64,000 bases of DNA, from positions 1 through 64,000 of the forward strand of contig QYAI01000169.1 in NCBI GenBank assembly GCA_003988855.1. The letters are read 5' to 3'. Made by a program: the position numbers and the translations under genes. The stretch comes from Arachnopeziza araneosa. Lineage: Eukaryota > Ascomycota > Leotiomycetes > Helotiales > Arachnopezizaceae. This document shows positions 31,623-42,699 of the stretch, piece by piece; within the stretch, counting starts at the first letter, position 1, and every line of letters starts with the position of its first letter. Under the pieces are notes generated by a model. That model did not search any database, was not told the origin of the DNA, and worked only from the letters and a program-made list of their open reading frames with translations.

Positions 31623-34139
31623 TTAATCAACACACCACCGCTGATCCTGGGATTTTGTTTCCGCAATACAAATTGCAGCAATATCATTGCGCTTGTCCAC
31701 CTTGACCAGTCCCGCATAGGGTTGCTCTCCCGGAAAATGACTTTCGATCGCATTGATTGCCATACTATGATTGTGTTGGTCCAAGATGAGGCATGTGGCC
31801 TGGCATATCTCCTCTACATAAATTACCCCATCCTTCTCCTCGATAATTGCACCCACCAGCCCAAGGTACAAGGTCTGTGAATCCCTAGCGAGCTTTTGTT
31901 CGCGTTCGTCTTGTTGCTCATTGTAGCTTCGAGAAATAAAAGCCACTTCTTTCGCCCCATTTACTTCACTGGGACTATAACTGGGCGCTTCCCTAAAAAG
32001 GCCGTTTTGATCTTCCATGAAGGTCCTTGTGTTCGGGGCACCGGGTTCGAGCAATAGTCCAATGTGAAAGTATTTCCCATATTGATCCTTTACAGAAAAT
32101 TTGGATTCTCATGATTTGTTTCCGATCTTCGAGACGAGGCCTGGGAGTTGGACTGAGAGCCCTCGTGGAGTAAGCTTTGCAGATACGGGAACAGCTGAGT
32201 CTGTGCTGTCCACACCACCATATGCTCCATTTGATCGAGAAAAATTCGTTTCCGACAGAAGAAGGGTTCGAGGAGCCCATCGGAGGCCCTTTGTATTGAG
32301 TTTCTCACCGTCATAGAACAAGATAGTAGCCGGGACTGAAGAATTCAATCTCCAGAACTCTTCCATCCGTTCATCGGCCGAGGTTTTATCAACAATTCGT
32401 TGTATACTGAAGCCCATGAGCGCTGACAGGCATAACGCTTCGTCGGATGCTACGCTTGTTGCTCGGAATTTCAAAGCAGCGATGATTGCATCTAATCTTT
32501 CTTTCAAATTTCTTGCGCTTCTCATATTGCGGAGACTATTAAACCTGGAAACCAAAGATGATTTGAGTGTTAAATTCAGTGCGAGATCCTTATCATTAAT
32601 AAGATCTTTGATTGCGGAATCAAGGTCATAAGCACGATCTTCGAGCTGGAATAGCAGCTGACGGGCCAGTGCTCCTTCTTGGTAGGTCCAGAGCCTTCGA
32701 TTCCAAAGAGAATTGAAGATTCGCATGAGAATTTCAGTATCTGATTTTCCTTGGCTTGCGCAATTCAGTAACCAAGAGTCCAGGACTAGAACAGCAGTGG
32801 CTTCCTCGTACGTCTGGCGCATCTTTTCCAACGCTTTAAGTTGAGCATTGTCCCGCTTGGCTGCATCTGGAGGTACGCAAATTGTATCAAGCTAGAAACA
32901 AACAATTTTTTCAGCAGGCTCAGGTAGGGCTCCAATAAGCTCACTCAGGCGCATGAGTTGGCACCGACAAAGAGCGTTCCTCGCCACGTTCCCCAGGCCA
33001 TCAGACCACACGTGAGAAATCGCAACGTAGGCCATGTCAGGCTCAGCCTCGATCAGTTGGATGTTTTCGCCTTCCCAATCAGAGTCAATGGCTATGAGAG
33101 GTATTCCCCCACCATCAAGAATCTCACATAGAACGTCCAAATCAGCGACCATATCAACGCATCCCTGGCATTGTTCAGTATGCTTCGTCTGATAGGTAGA
33201 ATCTGAAAGCTGTCGAAATCGACACTGATGGGGCCGGCAGAGATTACCAGACGAAGGGACCTCTCGCAAGTGGTTCGTCTTCTGATTTTTTTCTCCATGG
33301 ACGAATATCATCTGATGGTTCTCCCGTGGATTTGGTCGTTCGATGTTGTTCATGTACAGAAGACCAGCAGTTGAGAATTCTGCAAACATCGGCTGCAACT
33401 GGGAGGGACACCATCCTTTCTGCCTCAACATTTTCCACACGGGGCTCCTAAAGCCAGTCTGTATAGCTCCGCCACCCCACTTAGATTGGCGTTCACCCCC
33501 GTCACGGCTGGCGTCAACCTCTTCGAGTACTCCTTGATCGAATTGGGTATCCCAAACCTGCACCTCACAGCATTCACGCACGAACTCGAGCAAGAGGGTC
33601 GTCGAGATCGCGATTCGGGGATCGCGCGGGTCCTTCGGTTGCTCTGAAGCAATGAACTTTATGAGAGTCTCCTCATCATAGATATAATCCCCGGTTCGTT
33701 TGTGTCCCCCGCCCATATTGAGCCATTGGTGGGTAGTGCCGGCCGTGAATAAGGCTTTGGCCCTGTAAAGTACTTCTCCCTCCGTAAGCATTCTCGAGGA
33801 AAACTCTTCGGACAAATATTTGCGAGCAAGGTCTAGGAAACGCTTGCTGGTGAGAATTGGATAACCCTCAGGACTGTCTGGAGAGACAAAACTAGAACGG
33901 ATATTAATGCGCGCGTTGAAAATGATACCCAAAAGTCCAAAATAAAGCCACCTTTGAATGAACGCAGCGAGTTCAGGTGGGGGTCTTTCAAACAGGTATT
34001 GCTATTCCATCACTGTTCGGCTACCCCATTGTTGACGCTCTGGATAAGTTTCAAAATCGCCGCCATCGTAATCGATTGTGCTCAAAAGGGGCACCTTCAT
34101 TAAATCGGTCGGATTTTGCGGAAGAGGTAGGTGATCCAT
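31623..34139 (-). pseudogene. HET-domain gene interrupted by three in-frame stops
   Basis: One frame from ATG 34139 (MDHLPLPQNPTDL) to 31623 spans 839 codons with stops at 34004-34002 (TAG), 32894-32892 (TAG) and 32111-32109 (TGA). Homology runs through each: TVME*QYLFER, IVCF*LDTICVPP and GNKS*ESKF. The second lies inside the HET core, where family members have a Trp (FW.DT.CVP). HET elements include AYVAISHVWSDGLGN, LDTICVPPDAAKRD and LWTYQEGALARQLL. HET proteins trigger incompatibility cell death on contact with a different partner; as read, this one cannot be made. Two of the three stops fit C-to-T change in CpA context on the plus strand. Confidence 0.85.
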
Positions 34140-35057
34140 TGTGATTGCGGCAGTTAGCCAAGAACAAGCCTTAGGAGTTTCTTCGCAGGCGAAAGAAAAT
34201 AACTGTAGAGTTGATTCGCTACAAATTGATACGCAGTGTTAGAAAATTAATTATGCAATCAAGACGGAAAATGGGATCGCTTGAAGTTAAGTTGAAGTTG
34301 AGAAAAGAGAAGAAACCCAGGACGGCGAATTCAAGCTCAAGGTTGACTGAGAGTGGACGCCTATGTTGCGAGGTAATGAACCGCTTGATGCTGCCCTGAT
34401 GCACCTTTCGCCACGTAGCGGGAGTGAGCGATTGTTGGTGGAGAGTCTGGGAGAGCGTAGTTGGGCATAAGACGGACTCAAGCTGGCCAATACCTGTGCT
34501 GCCCCTATCTTCGTACGGGTATCTTCCTCCGGTAGCCACGGGGCGGCCTTCTAAGCCAATAGAAAATTGGAATAAGGCTTTTTGCTCACCGATACGCCCA
34601 TACGAAGCCCGATCAAAGTGCATAATGCTTAGCGCCCAACGAAGTGCATGCGGCGCTTCCCGCTCAACTTTACAGTCAGACTTGTAGGCATCCATCTGTT
34701 CTAGCAAAAGAATAGCGAATCTGTTGTGTGGAAGCCTCTGCAGTGGAACTATTTGTAAATATTGTGCAACTGCTACCGTGTCTCGGTAAGAACATCTTCG
34801 TCTCCTACTGGCAGCGCGTACTAATACAATTTCTCAGAACTAGGGGCCAACATCAACATGGATCTCGACAAAGCCAACTCGGTGTTTACCCCAGAAGAGG
34901 ATGGGGGTGGTATATTTCTGCTCATGCTCTCTCTCTCTCTCTCTTTTAACTTCTTTCCAACAATCATACACCTTAAGCACTCTACTCATGTTACATTAGT
35001 GCTGAAGGTTGCACCGAACCAAAAGCCCATCGACTCCACTGCTCATCCTAACTGAAT
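34140..35057. other. Region between divergent HET relic and TPR gene
   Basis: A minus-strand frame up to 34707 (MDAYKSDCKVEREAPHALRW) might be an upstream exon of the HET gene, but I found no splice that keeps frame. A CT repeat lies near 34928-34945 and probably belongs to the leader or promoter of the TPR gene. Confidence 0.4.
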
Positions 35058-36730
35058 ATGCCCCAGTCTCAAGCTCAAACCGAAGTCGTATCAACCAATG
35101 CTGAACTTCTCGAACCACTCCCCGTCGGAATGGACGAACTCGGCTTAGAAGACCAAAGCAAAAAATATAAGGGCAAGCAACGTGAATCCCTCGGATATTT
35201 CATATCAGGATTCGAAGATCGCACCCTAGAGTGTGATACATGCGGATATCGAACCGATGACCCCTTTTCTGCTGAAATTCACACAATAAAAACCGAGCAT
35301 TCGTCCTTTGCCGCAACTCGTGAGTATGCAGTAGTTAGCTCTACAGACGAGCCACAAGCGCACACACACAACGAGACCAGTCTAGAGACCGCAAAACGTG
35401 ACTTCGCTGAAAGATTATTGAGAAAGAAAAGACGGGACGATCATCCGGATGCTCTGGAGTCTCTCTCCTGTGTAGCAGATATAGTTCAAGCACAGGCCCA
35501 GCGTGAAGATGTAGAAAGTACGTGCCGCCGATGGCTAAGAGACGTAGGGGGTGTCTTGGAACCGGAACATCCACAGGTATTGAAAAATACCTACAACTTA
35601 GCAGTGGCGCTTCACGAGCAAGGTAGAAATGGCGAATCAGAGGAGCTGCACAGGAAAGTTCTAGAAGGAAGAACGAAAGTCTTGGGAGAAGAGAATTCCG
35701 ACACCTTACACAGCATGGGATCGTTGGCATTGGTGCTGGATAAGAAGAAATTGTCTTTGGAAGGAGAAGAATACCATCGCCGGGCACTTAGAGGGTTTGA
35801 GAATATATTCGGTAATAAGCATATAGATACGCTGAAAAGTGCAAACGAGCTTGCAGATATACTCCAACGAACCGGAAAATTTGAGGAAGCAGAGCAGTTG
35901 TACAGACAGGTGGTGAAGGGAAGGGAAGAAATCCTAGGTCTCGAACATGCCGATACCCTAATTAGTCTCAGTAACCTAGCATTCTCGCTCAGGATACAAG
36001 ATAGCTATCACGAAGCGGAACAGATATATCGCCGTGTGCTAGTGGCAGTGAACAGAAATACGGAAAAGGCGCCGCAGAGACGATTCGAAGCTGCTACGAT
36101 CTAGCAAGAGTTCTTTATGAGCAAGGGAAGAACATCGAGGGCGAAAACCTGTTTCAACGAGTTTCGAAGGGTAAAAGTGCCATACTAGGCGATAATCGTT
36201 CATCTGATGTCACCCTGAAGCGAATCTATGACTTGGGGACCGAATTTCGAGCACAGAAAAAGTACAAAGCAGCTGAAGAGCTGCTTCGAATAAGTACGGA
36301 TGGTCTCGAGAAGATCTTGGGCAAACATACTCCAGAAGCAATATACAGTGCCGTCAATCTCGCAAATGTCCTCGTAGATAGGGGCAAGTATTATGCAGCG
36401 GAACCAATATATCTGCAAGCACTAGAACGCTTTGAGATAACTTTAGGAAAGGATCACGTTGATACTGTGACAATTTGCAACAACCTAGGAGGAGTTTACA
36501 TGAATCGTGGAATACTTAACAAGGCGGAGAATATATTCCGTCGAGCAATGGAGGGATTTGAGATGGCTCGAGGGAAAGAACATATTCACACTCTACAGGC
36601 GCTTAGCAACGTACTTACGGCACTCAAAGAACAAGAGAAGGATCAGTTATTTGAGGAACTGCTCGAGGAAGGATGGGAGACTCAAGAGTGCATACCAATT
36701 GGGTTATTTCGAGTCATTCATGGGAGATAA
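35058..36730 (+). pseudogene. TPR (kinesin-light-chain type) protein gene with a frameshift
   Basis: The first 348 codons begin MPQSQAQTEVVSTNAELLEP and include a CxxC pair (CDTCGY) and several 42-residue TPR units (NLAVALHEQGRNGESEELHR, EHADTLISLSNLAFSLR). Near 36048-36052 the frame must shift by one base. The next frame then carries KYGKGAAETIRSCYDLARVL and further TPR units (YDLGTEFRAQKKYKAAEELL, DTVTICNNLGGVYMNRGILN) to 36730. Joined it would be about 557 residues. TPRs of this type are common in fungal NLR-like proteins and adaptors. It is either a relic or hit by a one-base assembly error. Confidence 0.7.
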
Positions 36731-37458
36731 ATTACGCCTGCTGGAGTCAGAGTGGAATGAACTCCTATCAAAATCAGGTAGAGCTGAGGACCCTCTCCAC
36801 AATGCCTCGAATACCGTGCAAGACCCTGGGTAAGTTAGGTTGTACAGCATTTCAGAATCTTCGCTCATCTCCAATATAGCTCCGTGAAGCCCTGGCTGGG
36901 TGCTCAGATAACCCGTGGATATGGTGACATTGGAGACGAGGTGGATATGCCAAATCTCGATATTGGAAATGCGAATGGGGAATTTGGTGGGATAAGGAGT
37001 CTTTTCAGCCCGTCAGAACCCCTGGCCATTTCGATTGACAAAACTGGAGGCGACCATGACCCAGATTTTGTTGTTTCTGATGTTGATGAGCAACTGATGC
37101 TTTTCATACCATTCAAGCGCCCCGTCAAGGTCCACCTAATCCATCTTACAAGCCTTGTCTTCACAAACAAAGAAGATGAGACTAGTAAGCGGCCTCGGAC
37201 TATCAAGTTTGTCGTCAATCGCCCGCATATCTTGGGTTTCGAAGAATCGGCGCAATTCGTCCAAGAAATCGAGTTGGGAGAGCAGGACTGGGACAATGAA
37301 ATGGGACGGTAGTCATCAGCACTCTCTTCGTAAAATTTCAGAACGTTTCCACGCTCGGAATATTCATCGTCGATGGCCTTGAACAAGACATGAGTGATGT
37401 CGAACAGGGTGAATTTACAAGACTTGACAGAATTCGCATTATTGGAAAAGCTAGATAA
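36720..37458 (+). pseudogene. PITH-domain protein gene with a frameshift
   Basis: Exons are 36720-36829 and 36880 onward; the 50-nt intron (GTAAGT...ATATAG) keeps frame. The product begins MGDKLRLLESEWNELLSKSG. The PITH domain (as in thioredoxin-like TXNL1) is recognised from DVDEQLMLFIPFKRPVKVHL, KRPRTIKFVVNRPHILGFEE and VQEIELGEQDW. The frame ends in TAG at 37310-37312, but one base on the rest of the domain follows (VISTLFVKFQNVSTLGIFIV, then FTRLDRIRIIGKAR) to a stop at 37456-37458. The ATG overlaps the end of the TPR frame by 11 nt, odd for fungal genes, so the two may have been one gene or the start may be wrong. PITH proteins associate with the proteasome. Confidence 0.6.
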
Positions 37459-38705
37459 GGCTTTCTTAACCAAAGTCAATGAAGATATGCGAAGGACTAT
37501 GAAAGACAAATACAATATTAGTGAGGGTCTGTTGCAGTATCAAGTATTCTTTCAAGGAGGTTTATTCATATTTAATTTAGTTGCACCTCTTAAACACGTG
37601 CTTGATTAGTTTAAAGGTGCTTTCCTCATTTAAATTAGAACTTCACTCAAGGCTCTCATGCTAGATGTAATTCATTCACTGACCCATTTATTCGATTTGC
37701 ATTCGTGTATTCAGCCTTGTCCCATAATGCAGAGCTGGAGGGAAAGCCTCAAAAGACTCTCTGTAAAGCAAGGAGCCCCAAGAAACTCGGCGGCGTCTCG
37801 TACAATTCATCTGGATTTTCCAACTACGAGATTTCCTATAACGGCCTTGGAAAATAACGCATTAGTGGACGAAGTAACTATTTAGAATTCGAGATATGGG
37901 CATGTGAGATCACAACCGTGAATACCCGGCCCTCGCGTAACTGCTTTTAGGGCCTCCTTGTGTAAATTAGCTTTCGGGCTCACGTATATATATAATATGA
38001 AACCTAGTTTCTTGCATTTATATTCTCCCTTATCGTCGGTTCACTTCGTAGATCCGAAAGCAATTGTAGTTTACGTAAATATAAAGACCTAAAATACGTA
38101 GTAGACCTTAATTAAGAAGTATTCTAGTTATATTTAGTATTAATTCTTCAATAGAAAAGGAAGCATATAAGCTTTATTATTAATGTTAAAATACTTAAAA
38201 CGCTTAAACTAAGGTTATATTACGTTTTATTTATCTTATAGTGTAACGATCTCAGCTTTCTCTGGGTGGCTGAATGGTTTTCCGAAGCAAGTAGTTATAA
38301 CGTCACTGGTATTGTAGCTGTGTTACCAAGTAGTAAGATACTTTATTTGAGTTGAGCACGCAGTTCTTATCTAATGGGTGAAGACCCGGTATTATATAGT
38401 CGTCCCAAGAGGGGAGTCCAGGAGTCTAGTGGATCCCTCCGGACCAGGACTCCTCCACACACTGGGAGAGTCCCGGAGTCCAAGAAGACTCCTCGGTCCC
38501 AAGACTCCATCACGTGACCCGGGAGTCCGATGCCCCAGGAGTCCAACCGGACTCCCCTCCCCGGGGACTCCCCCACATGATGATCTCGTTCGTAACACGT
38601 AGCTGATAAGTTAATTTAATTTGTATTTATTAAGTGTGTTAAAGTTTAATAGAGCTTGCCTTTACTTACAATATTTACCAAATTTAATTTTTCATATTAA
38701 TTTAC
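37459..38705. other. AT-rich intergenic region with a GC-rich island
   Basis: Mostly very AT-rich, stop-dense DNA (37900-38380, 38590-38700) around a GC-rich repetitive island at about 38409-38578, listed separately. No gene seen. Confidence 0.5.
38409..38578. repeat. GC-rich cluster of GAGTC/GACTC words
   Basis: Within about 170 bp there are six GAGTC and five GACTC words, mostly as GGAGTCC or GGACTCC. They lie in both orientations, so the segment can fold on itself. It sits abruptly in AT-rich DNA. Confidence 0.75.
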
Positions 38706-39609
38706 TTGACTTTTACAATTTGCTTTTTTATAAGCTTGGTAAAAGTTTATAACAGCTGCAATGAATTTGCCTCTCTTACAGATGTTGTGGGCATTGATTT
38801 GGCCAAGCGTCTGTCAGATCGAGATTTTGAGGGTCTCGGAGCAGAAACATTGATTAATCAGACGGACTCAATGACTTCTGGCCGATTAGAAATATTCTCT
38901 GAGCAGATCAAGATACGAGAAAGCGAACAGTTGGATCCCAGAGGAGACGTTCAACAATTTCAATCGCCAATGTACGTTGGTTGCTCCGAAGACTTCTCTA
39001 CCAAGCCCGACGCTAATGATCCCTCTGCGAGCTTGAATAATTCCACAAAATGTTGGTCGTTATTCATGAGCGTTCTAAAACATCTCGGAATCCGAGTTCA
39101 GACCTTGCATATTCCAATAGTCCGGATATGGAAAGCTGGACAGTTGCCACGAGCGGAGGTTCTGTTGACCATGTTGGCAGGCTCTATGATTGTCGACGGG
39201 GTCTCAACGCAACTCAATCAGGCGGAACAAAAACCATCAGTGGACCATCAGAGGGAAAATACCACAACGCTGTAGAAGGATTTTGCAATTCAGACTGGGT
39301 ATCGAATAATTTTAAGGAGAGCGAAAACGCTATGGAAGAGGAATCGAAGATACTTGAGGATTTCTATAGCTGGAGAGATGGAACCTTGTCAGTCGGTAAT
39401 AAGTTCGAAGAGAAGTTCAAGGCTCTTGTGATAAAGGAGAAAGAGCTAAGTGATGATATGGACAAGGAAATTGCTTTTCTTGCGGAAGAAACGCAAAGAG
39501 CGAGGAAGAGATCGAAAAAATGGTGAAACAAGCGAAGTTCTTGGATGAACAGATTGAATTGAACGATGAGTTAGATACAAGTGTCCAGTGGGAGGAGGCT
39601 GAGGAGTAA
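38706..39609 (+). pseudogene. Disrupted gene for a Glu/Lys-rich coiled-coil protein
   Basis: A likely acceptor (CTCTTACAG) near 38781 precedes a frame reading VVGIDLAKRLSDRDFEGLGA and FSEQIKIRESEQLDPRGDVQ. Near 39048 (ACAAAATG) the frame shifts to MLVVIHERSKTSRNPSSDLA, later KILEDFYSWRDGTLSVGNKF and KEKELSDDMDKEIAFLAEET. Near 39500 it shifts again to EEIEKMVKQAKFLDEQIELN and ends WEEAEE at 39609. The last 100 residues look like a coiled coil. No start codon or family can be given. It has at least two frameshifts or an unusual structure. Confidence 0.45.
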
Positions 39610-40995
39610 TAATAGAGTTTAGTGTCGTAAGTTATCGATTTCCCGTATCAAATAGATAGAAGCTCTAGTTGCTATGCGACAATTCAAATGAAGATTTACA
39701 GTCTCACCCGAGATCCGACATTCCAAGTCTTCCAGAGTACACTTGCTCAAGACGAACTCTCCCTCCGATGCTAGGACTCGAGGCGGGCAAAATTCGTCTT
39801 CGCTAAACGAAAAATCAAAACTGCAAAATGCCAATCCTCGTCCTAAACAAGCACTAGAAACTTAGAATGCGGAGCTCTTAGATGCTCATCTTTTATTGTC
39901 TAGAGTTGGCAGCGTAAAGATCGTGGTATCTGAGCTTCGACTCTGCGATTGACGCTTTGGCGAAGACGAATTTTGACGGCCTCGACTAACTTGCATCGAG
40001 TCGAGAATAAATTCCAATATTGCAATCAGAGCTTCCGCCGGTTGTGAAATCCATTTTTCAACCATTACAAACACAGCGAGGCCTATGTTGCAGATTCAGG
40101 CGGCGTGCTAACATTTATAAGCGCTTGGTAGCTCATTGCGACCACTCAACCTCACTTAAATGGGGAACAGCCAATCACACCCCACCTCTCTATTTCCTGA
40201 AGCATCTCGCGCCGTCCAGCGCCACCAGTAGCAATCCCAGGAATCATCATGCGATTTCCAAACGATGGAGCCTCCGATGGTCTTATTCTTAGTAATACCC
40301 TGCATACATTATGCGCGCTGCCAATATATGCAACGCGACTATCACGGATGCGGGAGCGGCTGGGGTGGCACAGTCGGTCTGGTGGGGGCTGAGAGGAGGG
40401 AGAGAGCCTGGAGGAACCCAGCCATGGCGCGGTGCGGAAAAGTGTCGTTTCGGACTGGCGGGTGGGTGAGAGGTGAGAGGAGAGAGGTGAGAGGAGAGGT
40501 GAGAGGAGAGAGGTGAGAGGAGAGGTGAGAGGAGAGAGGTGAGAGGAGAGGTGAGAGGTGAGGGAGTATTTGATGGGATGGATGGTGACTGACTGACCGA
40601 CTGACCGAAAGGAGAGAAGATTTCGCGTGTGCAAAGTCTGGAGGTTGGATTGGGTGGCTTTGGGACTTCAAGGGCGTCGATAGATCCGTGGACCCTTTCA
40701 ATTGAATCCGATTCCGTCGTCCTGTCTACTGTACCAATGACATGTCGAGCGAGAGCTGCCCCTGTACCACCTGGGCGTCGTGGTTCGCTATTCCCAAGTG
40801 ACGGGCGTGCAGCGCTCAGACAATTCACATCTCAGCACCGCCGCCACAGGAGCCTCAAGTCCACAGGTGGGCAGCGTCCCCTGCCCGCACATCGCGAATC
40901 AGCCTTACCTGCCCAGATACATAACCCATTTGCTGGCCCTGTTGATCTTTTCCTCATCCTCAGATACCAACGCGAATGCCATCGCTCCACCCACC
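39610..40995. other. Intergenic region with a purine-rich tandem repeat
   Basis: Minus-strand frames at 39619-39834 and 39886-40074 have some coding look (CTLEDLECRISGETVNLHLN) but are short and unrecognised. From about 40200 the base composition becomes GC-rich. A purine-rich repeat lies at about 40461-40566. The frame of the next gene is open here, but its better start is at 40996. Confidence 0.4.
40461..40566 (+). repeat. Purine-rich tandem repeat (GGTGAGAGGAGAGA units)
   Basis: Alternating GGTGAGAGG and AGAGAGGTGAG words repeat with a period of about 25-26 nt over roughly 100 bp. The plus strand is almost purely purine in this stretch. Confidence 0.8.
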
Positions 40996-41916
40996 ATGAC
41001 CGCGAATCTCGGCAACTTCTCCCTCACCCACTGGTTGCACGACCCTCCGTACAAGAACGGCACCATCGCTGAGGAGCTGACCTGCTACGGCCTGCCCTAC
41101 GGCGGCATCGGCTTTGCTTCTCACATCTTGACTTACTACACGATATTTTGTCTCTCGCAGCAGCGCTCGCCCTGGCGGCCGTGGAAGCACAATCACCACA
41201 AATGGATCGATGCCATCCTCGCGACCTTTGGCCTGTTGGCGACCATTGTGCTGACTGTCTTGACCATCATCCGATGCCGGAACCGGTGGCAGTTCATTGC
41301 GATGGCGACGTGGAAGATGGTGCTAAGCATTACCTTTGGGGTGCTGAGTTTCCACGCGGCCATGCTCGTCGACAAGAGAGAGCGGAAGGGCTATGAGGGA
41401 GTGAACAACGGCTGGTATGGCGGTGCGTACCAGCCGTACGGCGCCGGCGTCTATGGCACCGCGCAGGCAATCAAGAACAAGGACTACACCAAGGTCTTGT
41501 GGTGGCTGGTGCTCTACATCCCCGGCGTCTTCGCGGGCTTGTCAGGCCTCTTGAATCTGGTGATGAAGGAGATTGGCCACAATAACCACGTCAAGATCAT
41601 CACCGAGGTCTTTGGCATCGCCATCGGCTTCACGACGGGCATGATGCTGCTCTTCGGCATCATCGGGACCTGCCAGGGCCGGAGGAAGAAGATGATCGAG
41701 ACGGGGAGCAAGGAGAGCCTGGTCGAGGAGGGCGTCGGCTTGGTGCTCATGTCGTTCCTCGTCGCGACCGTGGCGACGAGCATCCTGTCCGCCCTGTACA
41801 GCGACTGGATCCTGGGTGCGATTGCGAACAACCTGACCGGGCTCCCGAGTGGAGATGTGGCGCCGTTGTACTGGGGATACATCATCGCGAAACGGCTGCC
41901 TCTCTTCAGCATCTAA
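40996..41916 (+). CDS. Polytopic membrane protein of unknown function (306 aa)
   Basis: Single GC-rich exon. I chose the ATG at 40996 because of its CCACC context and because upstream codons do not look like protein. About six TM helices are visible: near residues 36-54, 72-92, 100-123, 168-190, 201-226 and 246-275. Loops are basic (KHNHHKW, DKRERKGYEG, CQGRRKKM). The N-terminus carries possible N-glycosylation sites (NFSL, NGTI) and no cleaved signal. I do not recognise a transporter or receptor signature. Fungi have many such conserved integral membrane proteins. Confidence 0.75.
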   Translation: MTANLGNFSLTHWLHDPPYKNGTIAEELTCYGLPYGGIGFASHILTYYTIFCLSQQRSPWRPWKHNHHKWIDAILATFGLLATIVLTVLTIIRCRNRWQFIAMATWKMVLSITFGVLSFHAAMLVDKRERKGYEGVNNGWYGGAYQPYGAGVYGTAQAIKNKDYTKVLWWLVLYIPGVFAGLSGLLNLVMKEIGHNNHVKIITEVFGIAIGFTTGMMLLFGIIGTCQGRRKKMIETGSKESLVEEGVGLVLMSFLVATVATSILSALYSDWILGAIANNLTGLPSGDVAPLYWGYIIAKRLPLFSI

Positions 41917-42699
41917 GGGCCTGCACTTGCTTGGAGTTTGGAGTTGCATGATATCCCTTGGGTTTTTGAGATTTGGCGTGTGGAGTAGGAGTAGGAGTAG
42001 GAGTAGGACTAGGACTAGGTACGAACTAGTCCATAACTGTATAGACTCTTGAATAAGACTCCGTTTGAATCCAAGTAGCTTGAATAAAACACCGTTTAAA
42101 ACGTCAAGTAGCTTGGAGCAAAGCAGTGATGCTAGTCATGAGAGGTGTGTTTGAAATCAGGTACCGAAACGAGATGTTTCCACTGGAAAACACTTGGAAA
42201 GCAACTGGAAAAAGATTGGAAAACCCCACAGCTAGAATATAAATAGACACAAGCTCTAAATTAAATGAACATTATGAGAGAGAGAGAGATGGAATCATAT
42301 CAGCATGCAGAGAGCGAGTCGTGTGGATAAATCCACCACCCTGGAGATGTGCACTCGCTCGTCTGGTGGTGCATGGCATGAACCTCAGGCGACGCCGGAC
42401 GGACTGTGAGACCTCACCTGCGGCCAGCTTGCGACTTCTCCCCTAACCTCACCTCCTCCCTCGCCATCCGCCATTATTCCTCCTCCACCATCCCTCCTGG
42501 CAGCAGCTGCGCGGCGCCAGATCAATCATCCATCTGCCTGCCCCGACGACAATACGGCGGGTCTGCGATGCGACGGATAGCGGATTCGCTCCAGCTCGAC
42601 GCGTAATCAGTAGGCTCCGAGCATCGACCTCGGAGGCGTTGTATCCTTTACCACGAACATCAGTTTCTCTGCTCAAATAATCCACTCGGATCGATCATC
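41917..42699. other. Intergenic region and leader of the KDEL-receptor-like gene
   Basis: Contains an (AGTAGG)n-like run near 41985-42015, a repeated phrase around AAGTAGCTTG (42075 and 42110) and a short GA repeat near 42277. No gene seen. Confidence 0.5.

Noticed and set aside
34219..34707. 162-codon minus-strand frame as first exon of the HET relic
   Set aside because: No GT/AG pair joins it in frame to the ATG at 34139, and MDHLPLPQNP already looks like the family's N-terminus.
40152..40828. Overlapping minus-strand frames rich in Ser/Leu/Pro
   Set aside because: They are translations of the purine-rich tandem repeat and its flanks (repeating LSSHLSPLTS) in several frames.
40780..40995. 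Upstream start for the 306-aa membrane protein
   Set aside because: The residues before 40996 do not look like coding sequence, and the ATG at 40996 has the better context.
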